This document shows, in pieces, positions 9,557 through 18,529 of a DNA stretch of 64,000 nt. The translations under genes and the position numbers were made by a program. Under the pieces are notes generated by a model, which did no database searches, was not told the DNA's origin, and saw nothing but the letters and a program-made list of their open reading frames with translations. Numbering within the stretch: the stretch's first letter is position 1; each line of letters begins with the position of its first letter. Origin of the DNA: Oscillatoriales cyanobacterium (GTDB taxonomy: Bacteria > Cyanobacteriota > Cyanobacteriia > CACIAM-69d); assembly GCA_004292515.1 (NCBI GenBank), contig RDXB01000040.1, positions 1-64,000 of the forward strand, in the 5' to 3' direction.

Positions 9557-10102
9557 TTAGGCGGCGCGATCAGGGCGGGTTGGCTCCAGACCCAGGGATT
9601 CTTCCAGGGCAATCAGCTCATCCCGGTGGGCCTTCACCCACAACCGGGCGATCGCCCCCGCTTCGTTGGTCTCCAGTTGCAGTTGCACCCGCTCGGTGCG
9701 TTGGGCCTTGCGTTGATAAAACCAGCCTGCCGCCGGAGCCAGCAGCACCAGCCCCAAGCCCGCGCCCTGAATTTGCGGCACGGTCATCGACAACACCAAG
9801 CCCAAACAAAGCAGCCCACCGGCCGCCAAAATGCTGAGAAACACAGCCAGGGTGGGACTCGCGGCCACCAATCCTTCAAAGGTGACGCGATCGTTAGCCG
9901 CATCCCGATCGACCAGTTGATAGGATCGACCACCAAAGTAGCTCCGCAGGCGATCGCGCAATTGATCCTCCGGCAGGGCAGCGGGCACATAGCAGGCCAG
10001 CTCCGTGCGATCTTTCGCCGAGGCCCGAATAAAAAAGATCAAACCGATCAGCATTAACACCGTCAGAAAGAGCGTGGACGGCACAACGACAGCATTAGAC
10101 AT
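9557..10102 (-). CDS. Cofactor assembly of complex C subunit B (CCB2/CCB4-like)
   Basis: 181 residues from the ATG at 10102 (MSNAVVVPSTLFLT); an upstream in-frame ATG at 10132 would add ten residues but the shorter start fits the family better. The N-terminal membrane helix (about 8-26) and two central helices (FLSILAAGGLLCLGLVLSM and GLGLVLLAPAAGWFY) flank short soluble parts, with a C-terminal soluble tail ending in LxLExT and ELIALEESLGLE motifs. The layout matches the cyanobacterial CCB2/CCB4 family, which assists covalent attachment of haem ci to cytochrome b6 of the b6f complex in the thylakoid. Family assignment is from sequence pattern; which of the paralogues it is cannot be decided. 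Confidence 0.65.
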   Translation of the reverse strand: MSNAVVVPSTLFLTVLMLIGLIFFIRASAKDRTELACYVPAALPEDQLRDRLRSYFGGRSYQLVDRDAANDRVTFEGLVAASPTLAVFLSILAAGGLLCLGLVLSMTVPQIQGAGLGLVLLAPAAGWFYQRKAQRTERVQLQLETNEAGAIARLWVKAHRDELIALEESLGLEPTRPDRAA

Positions 10103-10275
10103 GGCGACAAGGACAGGCGGGGAGGGGAGCAAGGGCGATCGAACCTGATGATCGCCAGGATCGCAATCTTGGAAGTTGCAACAATTAGTTACAAATTGAT
10201 CAACAGCATACCGAACTCAGGCCCGCGCGATCGCCCATGCTAAGTTGATCAGTCGTATTCACTCCCCAGCCAACC

Positions 10276-10863
10276 GTGGTTAGCCAAGTCGAACGCATTG
10301 CCCGCTTGATGGGCCGAATCAGCTTCCTCAGCTTTTGGGCACAAATTGTGCTGGGCACGATCGGCAGCATCTTGCTGTTGCTGACCACGCCAATGCTGTT
10401 TGCCCGGCCCGTGGCTCCCGGTGCGGCGGCGGCCGGGCCGGGCCTGGGTTCGATCGGGGGGCTGGCGGTGGCCGTACTGGCCATGGTGGCCCTGTTGGTC
10501 AGCATTTTTTATACCTTTGCCAACGTGCAGGCGGCCCGCCGTCTCCAGGCTCCTCGGCCCGATCGCCCCTCCAAAGCCGAGACCCTGAAGCGGTTGCGCT
10601 GGTCGGTGCAAATCAACTTGGCGGGGTTGGCTCTGGGGTTGGTGGGGGCGGAGGCCGTGACGGGCCAACTAACCAACAAGTTGCTGATGCAAAGCAACCC
10701 GTTTGCGATGGGCTTTGTCGATCCGAGTCGATTTGTCCAGGCCTTGGATGTGTTTGTGGTGTTGGGCAACACCCACGGGCTGTTTGCTCACTTTTGCAAT
10801 TTGGCGGCCAGTTTGTGGCTGATTGATCGAATCAGCAAGGCCAGCCCCGGCAGCGACTCGTAG
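10276..10863 (+). CDS. DUF3611 family membrane protein (Tic21-like)
   Basis: 195 residues from GTG 10276; no ATG is in frame after the stop at 10246, so GTG is the only sensible start. Four hydrophobic segments are visible (about 17-42, 58-82, 113-132, 155-185). The start RIARLMGRISFLSFWAQIVLG and the end LFAHFCNLAASLWLIDRI are typical of the cyanobacterial/plastid DUF3611 (Tic21/PIC1-related) family, inner-envelope or plasma-membrane proteins with proposed transport roles. It is followed after 17 bp by the HEAT-repeat lyase-like gene on the same strand, probably one transcript. Confidence 0.75.
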   Translation: MVSQVERIARLMGRISFLSFWAQIVLGTIGSILLLLTTPMLFARPVAPGAAAAGPGLGSIGGLAVAVLAMVALLVSIFYTFANVQAARRLQAPRPDRPSKAETLKRLRWSVQINLAGLALGLVGAEAVTGQLTNKLLMQSNPFAMGFVDPSRFVQALDVFVVLGNTHGLFAHFCNLAASLWLIDRISKASPGSDS

Positions 10864-10880
10864 GATTTTGGAGCAGCATC

Positions 10881-11555
10881 ATGATCGGCAATCAAGAAAC
10901 CAATCAGGCAACCCAGCCAACCGCCAGCCCGGCCCTGGCGCAACTGATTCGGGCGGTGGATGAGGCGGATTCGTCGGCCAAGTTGGTCGGCGCGGTGCGA
11001 TCGCTGGCGGCGGCCCAAGATCCGGCGGCCATCCCCGCCCTGATGAGTGCCCTGGGCTACAACAACCCCGGCGCGGCCGTGGCGGCCGTAGAAGGGCTGG
11101 TGGCCCTAGGCGACGTGGCGGTGGAACCGATGCTGGCCCAGGTGGATGGCTATAACTACACGGCGCGATCGTGGGCCTTGCGAGCCTTAGCGCAAATTGC
11201 CGATCCGCGCGCGTTGGAACTGTTGGTGGCGGCGGCGGAAACAGACTTTGCGCCCAGTGTGCGGCGGGCGGCGGCCCAGGGGTTGGGAGCCTTGCGCTGG
11301 GAGCGGATGGAGCCGAGCCAAGTGCCGACCGCGCGCGATCGGGTGTTGGCGGTGCTGACGGTGAATGCGACAGATTTGGAATGGGTGGTGCGCTATGCGG
11401 CGATCGCAGGGCTGGATGGCCTGTTGCGATCGCAGCCGCTGTTACGGCAGCGCATCCTAGGGGTGTTGCAGGAGCGATCGCAACAGGACTCGGACTTGGT
11501 GGTGCGGCTGCGGGCCCAATGGGCGATCGAGCGCTTGGCCAGCGTTACCACGTGA
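10881..11555 (+). CDS. cpcF: HEAT-repeat phycocyanobilin lyase subunit, CpcF type
   Basis: 224 residues built of PBS-lyase HEAT-like repeats: AIPALMSALGYNNPGAAVAA, AVEPMLAQVDGYNYTARSWA, ADPRALELLVAAAETDFAPS and VRYAAIAGLDGLL. The opening LAQLIRAVDEADSSAKLVGAV and the length fit CpcF, which with CpcE attaches phycocyanobilin to Cys84 of the phycocyanin alpha subunit; PecF or NblB-type relatives are less likely alternatives. No cpcE partner lies in the window. GGAG at 10869 suits the ATG at 10881. It is 17 bp downstream of DUF3611. Confidence 0.75.
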   Translation: MIGNQETNQATQPTASPALAQLIRAVDEADSSAKLVGAVRSLAAAQDPAAIPALMSALGYNNPGAAVAAVEGLVALGDVAVEPMLAQVDGYNYTARSWALRALAQIADPRALELLVAAAETDFAPSVRRAAAQGLGALRWERMEPSQVPTARDRVLAVLTVNATDLEWVVRYAAIAGLDGLLRSQPLLRQRILGVLQERSQQDSDLVVRLRAQWAIERLASVTT

Positions 11556-11643
11556 TGCATCGAACCGTTAATCCAGCATCTTTACGCAAATCCGACCCGG
11601 GATACACTATGAAAAACGTTCAGGGGCCATCGAGCGAGCGAAG

Positions 11644-12135
11644 ATGAACTTTCGCGAATTTCCTGCCTTCCAAGACCTTAGCGCAGAGCAGTTTCAGCGC
11701 TTCCTTGGCTCCTGCCAATCGGGCGTGATTCCAGCCAATCGGCAAATCATCCAACAGGGAAAACCCGGCAGCCATATTTTCTTCATTTCCACCGGGAAAG
11801 TGCGAATCGCCCTGAAGACGGACATGGGCGATCGCGATCTGAGCACGATCGAAGCGCCGACCATCCTGGGTGAAATTAGTTTTTTTAGCGGCGAGCTGAG
11901 TTCCGCCAATGTGATCACCGCCACGGAAGTGACCGCCCTGGCGATCGGATTCAATACCCTGCGGGCCCGGCTCTACAGCGGTGATGCGGCCTGCGCGATC
12001 GTCATGTTGCACCTCGCTTCGACCATTGCCGAGCGGGCCGCCTCCATGACCCAAAAGGTGGCAGACTTTTATGGTCGCCAAGCCGAAATCGAAAACACCG
12101 CCCGCGATTTGTTTGGGGAATGGAGCTTTTTGTAG
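11644..12135 (+). CDS. Cyclic nucleotide-binding (CRP-N) domain protein without DNA-binding domain
   Basis: 163 residues. A cNMP-binding beta-roll covers about residues 8-125: FQRFLGSCQSGVIPANRQII, QQGKPGSHIFFISTGKVRIAL, and the phosphate-binding-cassette region GEISFFSGELSSANVITATEV. The canonical RS/A in that cassette is not clear (ELSSANV), so nucleotide binding is uncertain. After the dimerisation-like helix (CAIVMLHLASTIAERAASMTQ) the chain ends with about 30 residues and no helix-turn-helix, so this is a sensor or scaffold protein, not a complete CRP regulator. Monocistronic; a MITE-like repeat follows. Confidence 0.8.
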   Translation: MNFREFPAFQDLSAEQFQRFLGSCQSGVIPANRQIIQQGKPGSHIFFISTGKVRIALKTDMGDRDLSTIEAPTILGEISFFSGELSSANVITATEVTALAIGFNTLRARLYSGDAACAIVMLHLASTIAERAASMTQKVADFYGRQAEIENTARDLFGEWSFL

Positions 12136-12217
12136 CGGCTGTCTAACGCCTGTCGTCATGTCTTGAGGGCTAGCCAAAACCGTCAATTGTCCCTGCCCCA
12201 ATCGTTGTAACCAGGGG

Positions 12218-12435
12218 CTTAGGGGCTGTCATCAAATACCCAAAACCCTGATTCTTGCGTGGCGAGATCGTGAGCAGCAAGGGGCTTAAGCCCCTTGTTC
12301 TAGGGCGTTGGGCTAGGAAAATCAACCATTTCAACCCCCATCAATCCCATTTGATGATACGCCCTAAGCCCCTTGCTGCCCCATGATCCGCTCATGGTGG
12401 AATCAGGATTTTGGGCGATTTGACGACAGGCCCTA
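12218..12435. mobile_element. MITE-like element with long terminal inverted repeats and central palindrome
   Basis: The left end TTAGGGGCTGTCATCAAAT and the right end TTTGACGACAGGCCCTAA are complementary with few mismatches, and the match continues inward for about 75 bp through CCCAAAACCCTGATTC and the AGCAAGGGGCTTA segment. The left arm contains the 18-bp palindrome at 12279-12296, the right arm a half site at about 12364. No open frame. Partial copies occur throughout the window. It fills most of the 530-bp gap between the cNMP protein and argF; 12436-12668 shows nothing else recognisable. Confidence 0.7.
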
Positions 12436-12668
12436 ACGTCTCGCTCCTAGCCCCCATCTCCCCCCGATCGCCCCGAATTCGCTCAAAAAAAGCAGTGCGA
12501 TTCGACGCTGTTTCCATCGACACCCAATAGTAGGATCGGTACTTTCCAAGTTGCGGCAGCCATCAGTCGCGATCGGGCTTCTGGGATTTTTTTAAAGAAC
12601 CCCGATCGGCGATCGCGCGCCAACGCACCACGGACTGCACTTTCAAACCTTCTGGGGACGATCGTTTT

Positions 12669-13601
12669 ATGGATGCTATCCCAGCACAACTCAAAGGGCG
12701 TAGTTTTCTCAGCCTGTCGGACATCACTCCCGATGAACTCCAGGCCTTGCTATCGCTGGCTGCCCAACTGAAGGCTGGGACTCTCAAACCCACCTGCAAC
12801 AAAGTTCTGGGGCTGCTGTTTTCCAAGGCTTCGACCCGCACCCGCGTCAGCTTCACCGTGGCCATGTATCAGTTGGGGGGCCAGGTGATTGATCTAAACC
12901 CGATGGTGACGCAGGTGAGCCGGGGCGAGCCGATCGAGGACACAGCGCGCGTGTTGGGCCGCTATCTGGATGTGCTGGCCATCCGCACCTTCGAGCAGGC
13001 GGACTTGGAAACCTTTAAGCGGTATTCAGGCATTCCGGTGATTAATGCCCTCAGCGACTTAGCCCACCCCTGCCAAGCCTTAGCGGATTTGCAAACCCTC
13101 CAAGAGGCCTTTGGGGAAATTGCGGGGCTGACTGTGACCTATGTGGGTGATGGCAACAATGTGGCCCACTCGCTGATGGTGGCCTGTGCTATGGCGGGGG
13201 TGAATGTGCGAATTGCTACGCCACCGGGCTATGAACCCAATGCCCAAATGGTGGAGCAGGCAAAGGCTTGGGCCGGTGAGCGATCGGAAGTTGTGGTGAC
13301 CACGGACCCGATCGCCGCCGCCCAAGCAGCCCATATGCTCTACACCGATGTGTGGGCCAGCATGGGCCAAGAGGACGAAGCCGAAGCCCGCAAAGCCCTG
13401 TTTGCGCCCTACCAGCTCAACGAAACCCTGTTGGCGAAGGCCGACCCGGCGGCGATCGTGTTGCACTGCTTGCCCGCTCACCGGGGTGAGGAAATCACCG
13501 ATGGGGCGATCGAGGGGTCTCAGTCGCGGGTGTTTGACCAAGCCGAAAACCGACTCCATGCCCAAAAGGCCCTGCTCGTGAGCCTGTTGGGTGCGGATTA
13601 G
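12669..13601 (+). CDS. argF: Ornithine carbamoyltransferase
   Basis: 310 residues, normal length for a cytosolic OTCase, which makes citrulline from ornithine and carbamoyl phosphate in arginine synthesis. Signatures: carbamoyl-phosphate motif STRTRVSF (about 55-62), HPCQALAD (about 131-138), the YVGDGNNVAHSL segment binding ornithine, and the catalytic HCLPAHRGEE near 266-275 with the essential Cys. Distinguished from ATCase by the DGNNVAHS and HCLP motifs. GGGGA about 12 nt before the ATG may be the ribosome site. Single gene, not clustered with other arg genes here. Confidence 0.97.
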   Translation: MDAIPAQLKGRSFLSLSDITPDELQALLSLAAQLKAGTLKPTCNKVLGLLFSKASTRTRVSFTVAMYQLGGQVIDLNPMVTQVSRGEPIEDTARVLGRYLDVLAIRTFEQADLETFKRYSGIPVINALSDLAHPCQALADLQTLQEAFGEIAGLTVTYVGDGNNVAHSLMVACAMAGVNVRIATPPGYEPNAQMVEQAKAWAGERSEVVVTTDPIAAAQAAHMLYTDVWASMGQEDEAEARKALFAPYQLNETLLAKADPAAIVLHCLPAHRGEEITDGAIEGSQSRVFDQAENRLHAQKALLVSLLGAD

Positions 13602-13639
13602 CGATCGTTCACCCAAAACCTGATGCCGCCGTTGGCAAG

Positions 13640-13870
13640 CTGTCAGGACTTACGCAAAACCTCAATTGCCCTCATCCCCCAACCCCTTCTCTCAGGACGG
13701 AAGCAGAGGAGCCAGCCTGATTCGGGTTCCCCTCTCCGAAGTCGGGCAAGGGGCGAGGGCAATCCGGGTAGATCTAGGAAATACATTAGACCTCTTGCAC
13801 CAATCCAGACCCTCACCCTAAATCCCTCTCCCAAGTCGGGAGAGGGACTGGGAAACCGACCATGCGATCG
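13640..13870. repeat. Degenerate interspersed repeat cluster
   Basis: Begins with TCAGGACTTACGCAAAA, a sequence often seen at the ends of small cyanobacterial elements, followed by C-rich tracts (CCCCCAACCCCTTCTCTC; CCCTCTCCCAAGTCGGGAGAGGG) with two hairpin-forming segments around AAGTCGGG. At 13896-13935 a 15-16 bp unit containing AATTCGTTAGGT is present twice. No gene is visible between argF and recA apart from the recA promoter region. Confidence 0.5.
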
Positions 13871-14302
13871 CTGAAAACCCTGATTTCTGGCTCCCCTTCA
13901 TTCACTAATTCGTTAGGTCATTAATTCGTTAGGTTGAAGCCGGTGGGTCTCCTCGCCTGTCCCCTACGATCGCGGATGTTGCCAGCGCTGGACGGGTTTG
14001 TAGCGATCGCCCAGGTCAGGGTTGGAACGGGCGATCGGGCCAAGGGATCAGGCCAGGCCATCGAGACAAGCTAATTGATTTCTGTACAAATTTCTTGCTA
14101 GGCTTGAGATACCCTTTCGTCTTCAGCATGACTCCCAATGGTTGCTGCCACTGTTGCGACTCCGGTTGCTCCTACAATAGAAGCCGCCTCGATCGCCCCA
14201 TCGCCTGCCGATACGCACCTCGACTCGCTCCCTACACCCGACACCGTGCGCACCGTGCGATCGCGCAGCAACCATTCATCCACCGTTGACCCCCAAGCGA
14301 CT

Positions 14303-15529
14303 ATGGCTTCCAACGCATCCGCGAATTCTGACGCAACAGCCAAAGCCACGGCCACCAGCAGCGCCAAAGCCACAACGGCAGCCACAACGGCCAAGGAAAC
14401 CAAGGGCACGGCTAAAGCATCCGCCAAAGACACAGCCAAGGATTCCGCCAAAGACGCAGCCAAAGACTCGACTAAAGAAATTAGTAAAGAAAAGGAAAAA
14501 GCGCTGGGCCTGGTGGTTCAGCAAATTGAGCGTAGCTTTGGCAAAGGGGCGATCGTCCGGTTGGGCGATGCGGCGCGGATGCGGGTGGAAACGATACCCA
14601 GCGGCGCGTTGACCCTGGACTTGGCCCTCGGCGGCGGGATTCCCAAGGGTCGGGTCGTAGAAATCTACGGCCCTGAGAGTTCCGGGAAAACCACCTTGGC
14701 CCTCCATGCGATCGCCGAGGTGCAGCGATCGGGCGGCATAGCGGCTTTTGTGGATGCCGAGCACGCCCTCGACCCGGTTTATGCCAAGGCCTTGGGAGTA
14801 GATATCGATAACCTGCTGGTGTCCCAGCCCGATACGGGGGAAATGGGACTGGACGTGGTGGATCAACTGGTGCGATCGGGGGCGATCGACTTGGTGGTGG
14901 TGGACTCGGTGGCGGCGCTGGTGCCCCGATCGGAAATTGAAGGGGAAATGGGCGCGGCCCAGGTGGGCAGCCAAGCGCGGCTGATGAGCCATGCCCTACG
15001 ACGGATTACCGGCAACATCGGCAAATCGGGCTGCACGGTGATTTTCCTGAACCAGTTGCGCCAAAAGATTGGGGTGACCTACGGCAGCCCGGAAACCACG
15101 ACCGGCGGGAACGCGCTCAAGTTCTATGCCTCGGTGCGGTTGGATATTCGCCGGATTCAAACCCTGAAGAAGGGCACGGAAGAATTTGGGATTCGGGCCA
15201 AGGTGAAAGTGGCCAAAAACAAGGTGGCCCCACCGTTCCGAATCGCTGAGTTTGACATCATCTTCGGTGAGGGGATTTCCTCGATCGGCTGCTTGGTCGA
15301 TTTGGCCGAGTCCACGGGGGTGCTGGTTCGCAAGGGCGCTTGGTATAGCTACAAGGGCGAAAACATCAGCCAAGGCCGCGACAACGCGATTTTGTATCTG
15401 AAGGAAAACGCCGCGATCGCCCAGGAAATGGAACTGGCCGTGCGTCAAAAACTGGAAGAAGCCGGTGCGATCGGGGGCGGCACGGTGGTCGAAGAAGCCG
15501 AAGAGGGAGACCTCAGCGACGCATTCTAG
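14303..15529 (+). CDS. recA: RecA recombinase with Ala/Lys-rich N-terminal extension
   Basis: 408 residues from ATG 14303; an upstream in-frame ATG at 14138 would give 463. Neither has a clear ribosome site, so the start is uncertain. The conserved RecA core begins at [20 protein letters not shown] (about residue 66), with Walker [10 protein letters not shown] (about 123-131), the [20 protein letters not shown] loop L1 region, NQLRQKIGV loop L2 and a C-terminal acidic tail [12 protein letters not shown]. RecA forms ATP-dependent filaments on single-stranded DNA for recombination and SOS control. Unusual is the 60-residue (or 115-residue) N-terminal tail of A, K, T, S, D with AKD.AKD. repeats, resembling histone H1-like disordered tails. 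A promoter-like TTGATT...CTAGGC lies near 14074-14105. Confidence 0.93.
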   Translation: MASNASANSDATAKATATSSAKATTAATTAKETKGTAKASAKDTAKDSAKDAAKDSTKEISKEKEKALGLVVQQIERSFGKGAIVRLGDAARMRVETIPSGALTLDLALGGGIPKGRVVEIYGPESSGKTTLALHAIAEVQRSGGIAAFVDAEHALDPVYAKALGVDIDNLLVSQPDTGEMGLDVVDQLVRSGAIDLVVVDSVAALVPRSEIEGEMGAAQVGSQARLMSHALRRITGNIGKSGCTVIFLNQLRQKIGVTYGSPETTTGGNALKFYASVRLDIRRIQTLKKGTEEFGIRAKVKVAKNKVAPPFRIAEFDIIFGEGISSIGCLVDLAESTGVLVRKGAWYSYKGENISQGRDNAILYLKENAAIAQEMELAVRQKLEEAGAIGGGTVVEEAEEGDLSDAF

Positions 15530-15593
15530 GGCTGCTCCCCATGCCTTAAAATCCCGCCTGAAAGGGTTGATTCGCCATTGCCCAACACCCCAG

Positions 15594-15725
15594 ACAAGGG
15601 GCTTAGGGGCTGTCGTCATTGCCAGTAGGGATGCTGAAACGGTTGATTTTCTGTACCCCAATGGTCGTAACAAGGGGCTTAAGCCCCTTGAGGAGAAATG
15701 ACGACACGCTCTAAGCCCCTTGCCT
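15594..15725. mobile_element. MITE-like repeat, palindrome family
   Basis: Half site CAAGGGGCTTAGGGGCTGTCGTCA at the left (about 15595), full palindrome AAGGGGCTTAAGCCCCTT at 15672-15689, and TGACGACACGCTCTAAGCCCC at the right, so the outer ends are inverted repeats as in the copy at 12218-12435. Lies between recA and the DUF3727 gene; no coding capacity. Confidence 0.65.
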
Positions 15726-15846
15726 CCCACGATGTCGTAGCGACCGATCGCCCCTTTGATGGCTCCTTTTGCAAAAATCTGGGATTCGACGCGGCAACGC
15801 TGCCCCAATGGGCGATACTTTTAGGGATTCGATTCCCATCGCGCGC

Positions 15847-16404
15847 ATGACCCAAGAAGATACTGCGTGGGACGTTCCCACCATCACTCTGTCCGATGAT
15901 GCAGGTCGGACTTTGGAGTGTTTTGTCGAACATTCGATCGAGGTGGAGGGGCAAGAATATGTCTTGCTGCATCCCGTAGACTCACCGGTCGAGATCGTCA
16001 CTTGGAACGGCGAAGACGATGACGAAGAGGCAACAGCCGTCGATAGCGATCAGCAAATCGATCGGCTCTTTAGCACTGCCAAGGCCGTGCTGGCCGAGGA
16101 AAACTTGAAGCTGAAGCGGACGGCGATCGTGCTGACCGTGGAGGGTGAGCTACCCGAAGAACCGGCCGACGATGAAGCCTGGGAGGGCAACGGCACTGGC
16201 GATGATGTGGAAGAGTTCCAGTGGCTGGCCAGCTTTTTCCATGAAGAAACGGAATACGCGGTCTACACTCCTCTGGATCCATTCTTTATCGTTGCACGGT
16301 TAAACGAGCGGGGTGAGCCAGAATTGCTGGATCCTGAAGAACTCGAACAGATTGAGGATCTATTGCCATCAATCGAAGAACAGTTGTTTGATGGGCTGGA
16401 GTAA
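15847..16404 (+). CDS. DUF3727 domain protein (cyanobacterial, acidic)
   Basis: 185 residues from ATG 15847; ATG 15808 in frame would add 13. The family signature opens with PTITLSDDAGRTLECFVEHS and VEGQEYVLLHPVDSPVEI, and the second half repeats a related fold (FHEETEYAVYTPLDPFFIVA...LLDPEELEQIEDLLPSIEEQ). It is strongly acidic. DUF3727 proteins are conserved in cyanobacteria and plastids, with a DUF1292-like fold repeated twice; function not established. It is followed after 12 bp by mltG and then yqeG, a gene order commonly conserved in cyanobacteria, suggesting co-transcription. Confidence 0.85.
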   Translation: MTQEDTAWDVPTITLSDDAGRTLECFVEHSIEVEGQEYVLLHPVDSPVEIVTWNGEDDDEEATAVDSDQQIDRLFSTAKAVLAEENLKLKRTAIVLTVEGELPEEPADDEAWEGNGTGDDVEEFQWLASFFHEETEYAVYTPLDPFFIVARLNERGEPELLDPEELEQIEDLLPSIEEQLFDGLE

Positions 16405-16416
16405 CCCGATCGCACC

Positions 16417-17526
16417 ATGCAACGAGTCGGGCGAGCGATCTTTGCACTGCTAGTGCCAACGGTGACGATCGTCGGCGGTTGGCAGGGCTGGCAATGGTGG
16501 AGCTGGGCCAATCGCCCGATGGACTTAGCTAGCAACGATCCGGGAGCCAAGATCGTCCAGTTTCAAGTCGATCGGGGCACCAGCGCTCGCCAGATTGGTC
16601 GGGATTTGGAGCGGTTGGGTCTGATTCGATCGAGTGCAGCCTGGGAGCTGTGGGCCCGCTGGTTGACACTAAACGACGGCAACGGCGGCTTCCAAGCGGG
16701 TACCTATGAGGTGCAACCCACCGCACTGATGACGGACATTGCCCAACAATTGTGGCAAGGCAAAACAGTTCAACAGAGCCTGACCGTTCCCGAGGGCTGG
16801 ACTCTGCGGCAAATGGCTGAATATTTTCAATCCCAGGGGGTGTTCCGGGCGGAAGCGTTCATCGCGGCGGCCCAAACGATCCCGCGCGATCGCTACCCCT
16901 GGTTGCCCGCCAGCATCACTTCTGTTGAGGGTTTTTTATTCCCGGATACCTACCAGTTTCCTGGCGACAACATCACTCCCCAAGCTGTGGTGGATGCGAT
17001 GCTCAATCGCTTTGAGCAGGTGGCGCTGCCCATTTGGGAAAAGCAGCGGGCCCCAACCCAGCTCAAGTTGCTCGATTGGGTGACGCTCTCCAGCATTGTG
17101 GAAAAAGAAGCGGTGATTCCCCAGGAGCGATCGCTGATTGCAGGAGTCTTCACCAATCGGCTCAAAAAGGGCCAAAAACTGGAGTCCGATCCCACCGTTG
17201 AATACGCCCTGCAAATTCGCCAAACGCCCGATCGCCCCCTGACCTTTGCCGACATTCGCACCCCATCGCCCTACAACACCTACCTCAACCCCGGTTTGCC
17301 ACCGGGGCCGATCGCCGCACCGGGCAAAGCCAGCCTCGAAGCCACCCTGGCTCCGGCCAAAACTGAATATTTCTTTTTTGTGGCTCGCTACGATGGCACC
17401 CATGTGTTTAGCAAAACCCTGCCAGAACATGATGCGGCCGTGAAGCGGATTCGAGCCGAGCGCAATGCTAAGACGCGATCGACCCCCGCCAGCAACAGCC
17501 CGACACCCACGCCGCCCAAGCGCTAG
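16417..17526 (+). CDS. mltG: Endolytic transglycosylase MltG
   Basis: 369 residues: short cytoplasmic start, one membrane helix (about 7-27), a LysM-like region (VDRGTSARQIGRDLERLGLI; LTVPEGWTLRQMAEYF) and the YceG catalytic domain. The catalytic Glu lies in SSIVEKEAVIPQER (about 225-238), followed by FTNRLKKGQKLESDPTV and the conserved SPYNTY..PGLPPGPI. MltG cuts nascent glycan strands in the periplasm, setting peptidoglycan chain length. A proline/threonine-rich tail ends the chain. 12 bp downstream of DUF3727. Confidence 0.93.
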   Translation: MQRVGRAIFALLVPTVTIVGGWQGWQWWSWANRPMDLASNDPGAKIVQFQVDRGTSARQIGRDLERLGLIRSSAAWELWARWLTLNDGNGGFQAGTYEVQPTALMTDIAQQLWQGKTVQQSLTVPEGWTLRQMAEYFQSQGVFRAEAFIAAAQTIPRDRYPWLPASITSVEGFLFPDTYQFPGDNITPQAVVDAMLNRFEQVALPIWEKQRAPTQLKLLDWVTLSSIVEKEAVIPQERSLIAGVFTNRLKKGQKLESDPTVEYALQIRQTPDRPLTFADIRTPSPYNTYLNPGLPPGPIAAPGKASLEATLAPAKTEYFFFVARYDGTHVFSKTLPEHDAAVKRIRAERNAKTRSTPASNSPTPTPPKR

Positions 17527-17633
17527 GCTGGTGTGGAGCAAATGTCAGGCGATCGAGCCGCTCTACAGTCTCAATGGCGATCGCCCCTAATCGCTGACGA
17601 TCAAAATAATTAGCCAATAATTAGCCAAAGATC

Positions 17634-17675
17634 GGTGCTCAAAAATTGGTGCTCAAAAATTGGTGCTCAAAAATT
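17634..17675. repeat. 14-bp tandem repeat, three copies
   Basis: GGTGCTCAAAAATT repeated exactly at 17634, 17648 and 17662, with a partial fourth. An 11-bp duplication (ATAATTAGCCA) lies just before it at about 17605-17627. It is in the 234-bp gap between mltG and yqeG. Confidence 0.85.
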
Positions 17676-17760
17676 GGCGCTATCCCTTCAACTGTTGATT
17701 AACCCTTTAGGGCGATCGCATTTCCTCCCACCCTTTTCGTGAAACTGCCGTGAGGTTCCC

Positions 17761-18318
17761 GTGACGTTTGGCGCGCTGCTTCAACCCGACCTAATCCTGG
17801 GCGACTGCATCTTAGCCCTCACCCCCGAAACGATCGTGCAACACGGTCTACGCGGGCTGATCCTCGACGTGGATGACACCCTCGTACCCACCACCACCGA
17901 CAGCGTTTCGCCCGAGCTGGTGAAGTGGGTGGAAGCCATGCGCCCGGAAGTGCAACTGTGGCTGGCCAGCAACAACCTGAGCGAAGCCCGGATTGGTAGC
18001 ATTGCCCGCAGCCTGTCTTTGCCCTACTTCATTGGGGCCGCCAAGCCCTCACGCCGCAAGTTGCGCCAAGCGCTTCAGGAAATGGCACTGCCCCCGGAGC
18101 GGGTAGCCATGGTGGGCGATCGCCTCTTCACCGACGTGCTGGCGGGAAATCGCTTGGGGCTGTTTACGGTGTTGGTGCAGCCGATGGTGAATCCCTTGGA
18201 GTCGGCCCGCAGCTATCCGATTCATGCCCTGGAAGTCTGGCTGTCCAAATTGGTGGGCGCATCGTTTTATCGCGATCCGTCTCCGCTCCCTCCGCCCGAA
18301 TCCTCGGGGCCGGTTTAG
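17761..18318 (+). CDS. YqeG-family HAD phosphatase
   Basis: 185 residues from GTG 17761. HAD motif I is GLILDVDDTLVPT (nucleophile Asp about 37), motif II LWLASNN, Lys in GAAKPSRRKL and motif IV MVGDRLFTDVLAGNRLG. This matches the YqeG IIIA subfamily, with a small or absent cap; plant and cyanobacterial relatives include phosphatidylglycerophosphate phosphatase PTPMT-like/GEP4-related enzymes, so a role in phosphatidylglycerol synthesis is plausible but not shown. Follows mltG at 234 bp with a tandem repeat between. Confidence 0.85.
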   Translation: MTFGALLQPDLILGDCILALTPETIVQHGLRGLILDVDDTLVPTTTDSVSPELVKWVEAMRPEVQLWLASNNLSEARIGSIARSLSLPYFIGAAKPSRRKLRQALQEMALPPERVAMVGDRLFTDVLAGNRLGLFTVLVQPMVNPLESARSYPIHALEVWLSKLVGASFYRDPSPLPPPESSGPV

Positions 18319-18371
18319 GGCTGGTGAGTGCAAGGGTTGGTGATCAAATCAGTAATACTCTTGACTCGATC

Positions 18372-18439
18372 ATGAACCGATCAAGATTATGAACCGATCA
18401 AGATTATGAACCGATCAAGATCATGAACCGATCAAGATC
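18372..18439. repeat. 17-bp tandem repeat, four copies
   Basis: ATGAACCGATCAAGATT/C repeated four times without spacing changes at 18372, 18389, 18406 and 18423. Lies between the convergent yqeG and photolyase genes, ten bases before a copy of the palindromic element. Confidence 0.92.
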
Positions 18440-18448
18440 GTAAGAGAC

Positions 18449-18466
18449 AAGGGGCTTAAGCCCCTT
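18449..18466. repeat. 18-bp palindrome AAGGGGCTTAAGCCCCTT with flanking element
   Basis: Perfect palindrome followed by TGTTATGACGACTGGTGCATGG and AAAATCAATCGTTTCAG, which match the right flank of the copies at 15672 and 20190. A partial member of the MITE-like family, next to the 3' end of the photolyase gene. Confidence 0.8.
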
Positions 18467-18529
18467 GTTATGACGACTGGTGCATGGAAAATCAATCGTT
18501 TCAGCGCTCCTAGGAAATAACAAAAATTC

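Noticed and set aside
14090-14110. LexA box before recA
   Set aside because: TGTACAAATTTCT does not fit the cyanobacterial LexA consensus.
18372-18439. CRISPR-like array
   Set aside because: Direct tandem units without spacers; same for the other 11-17 bp repeats. No cas genes in the window.
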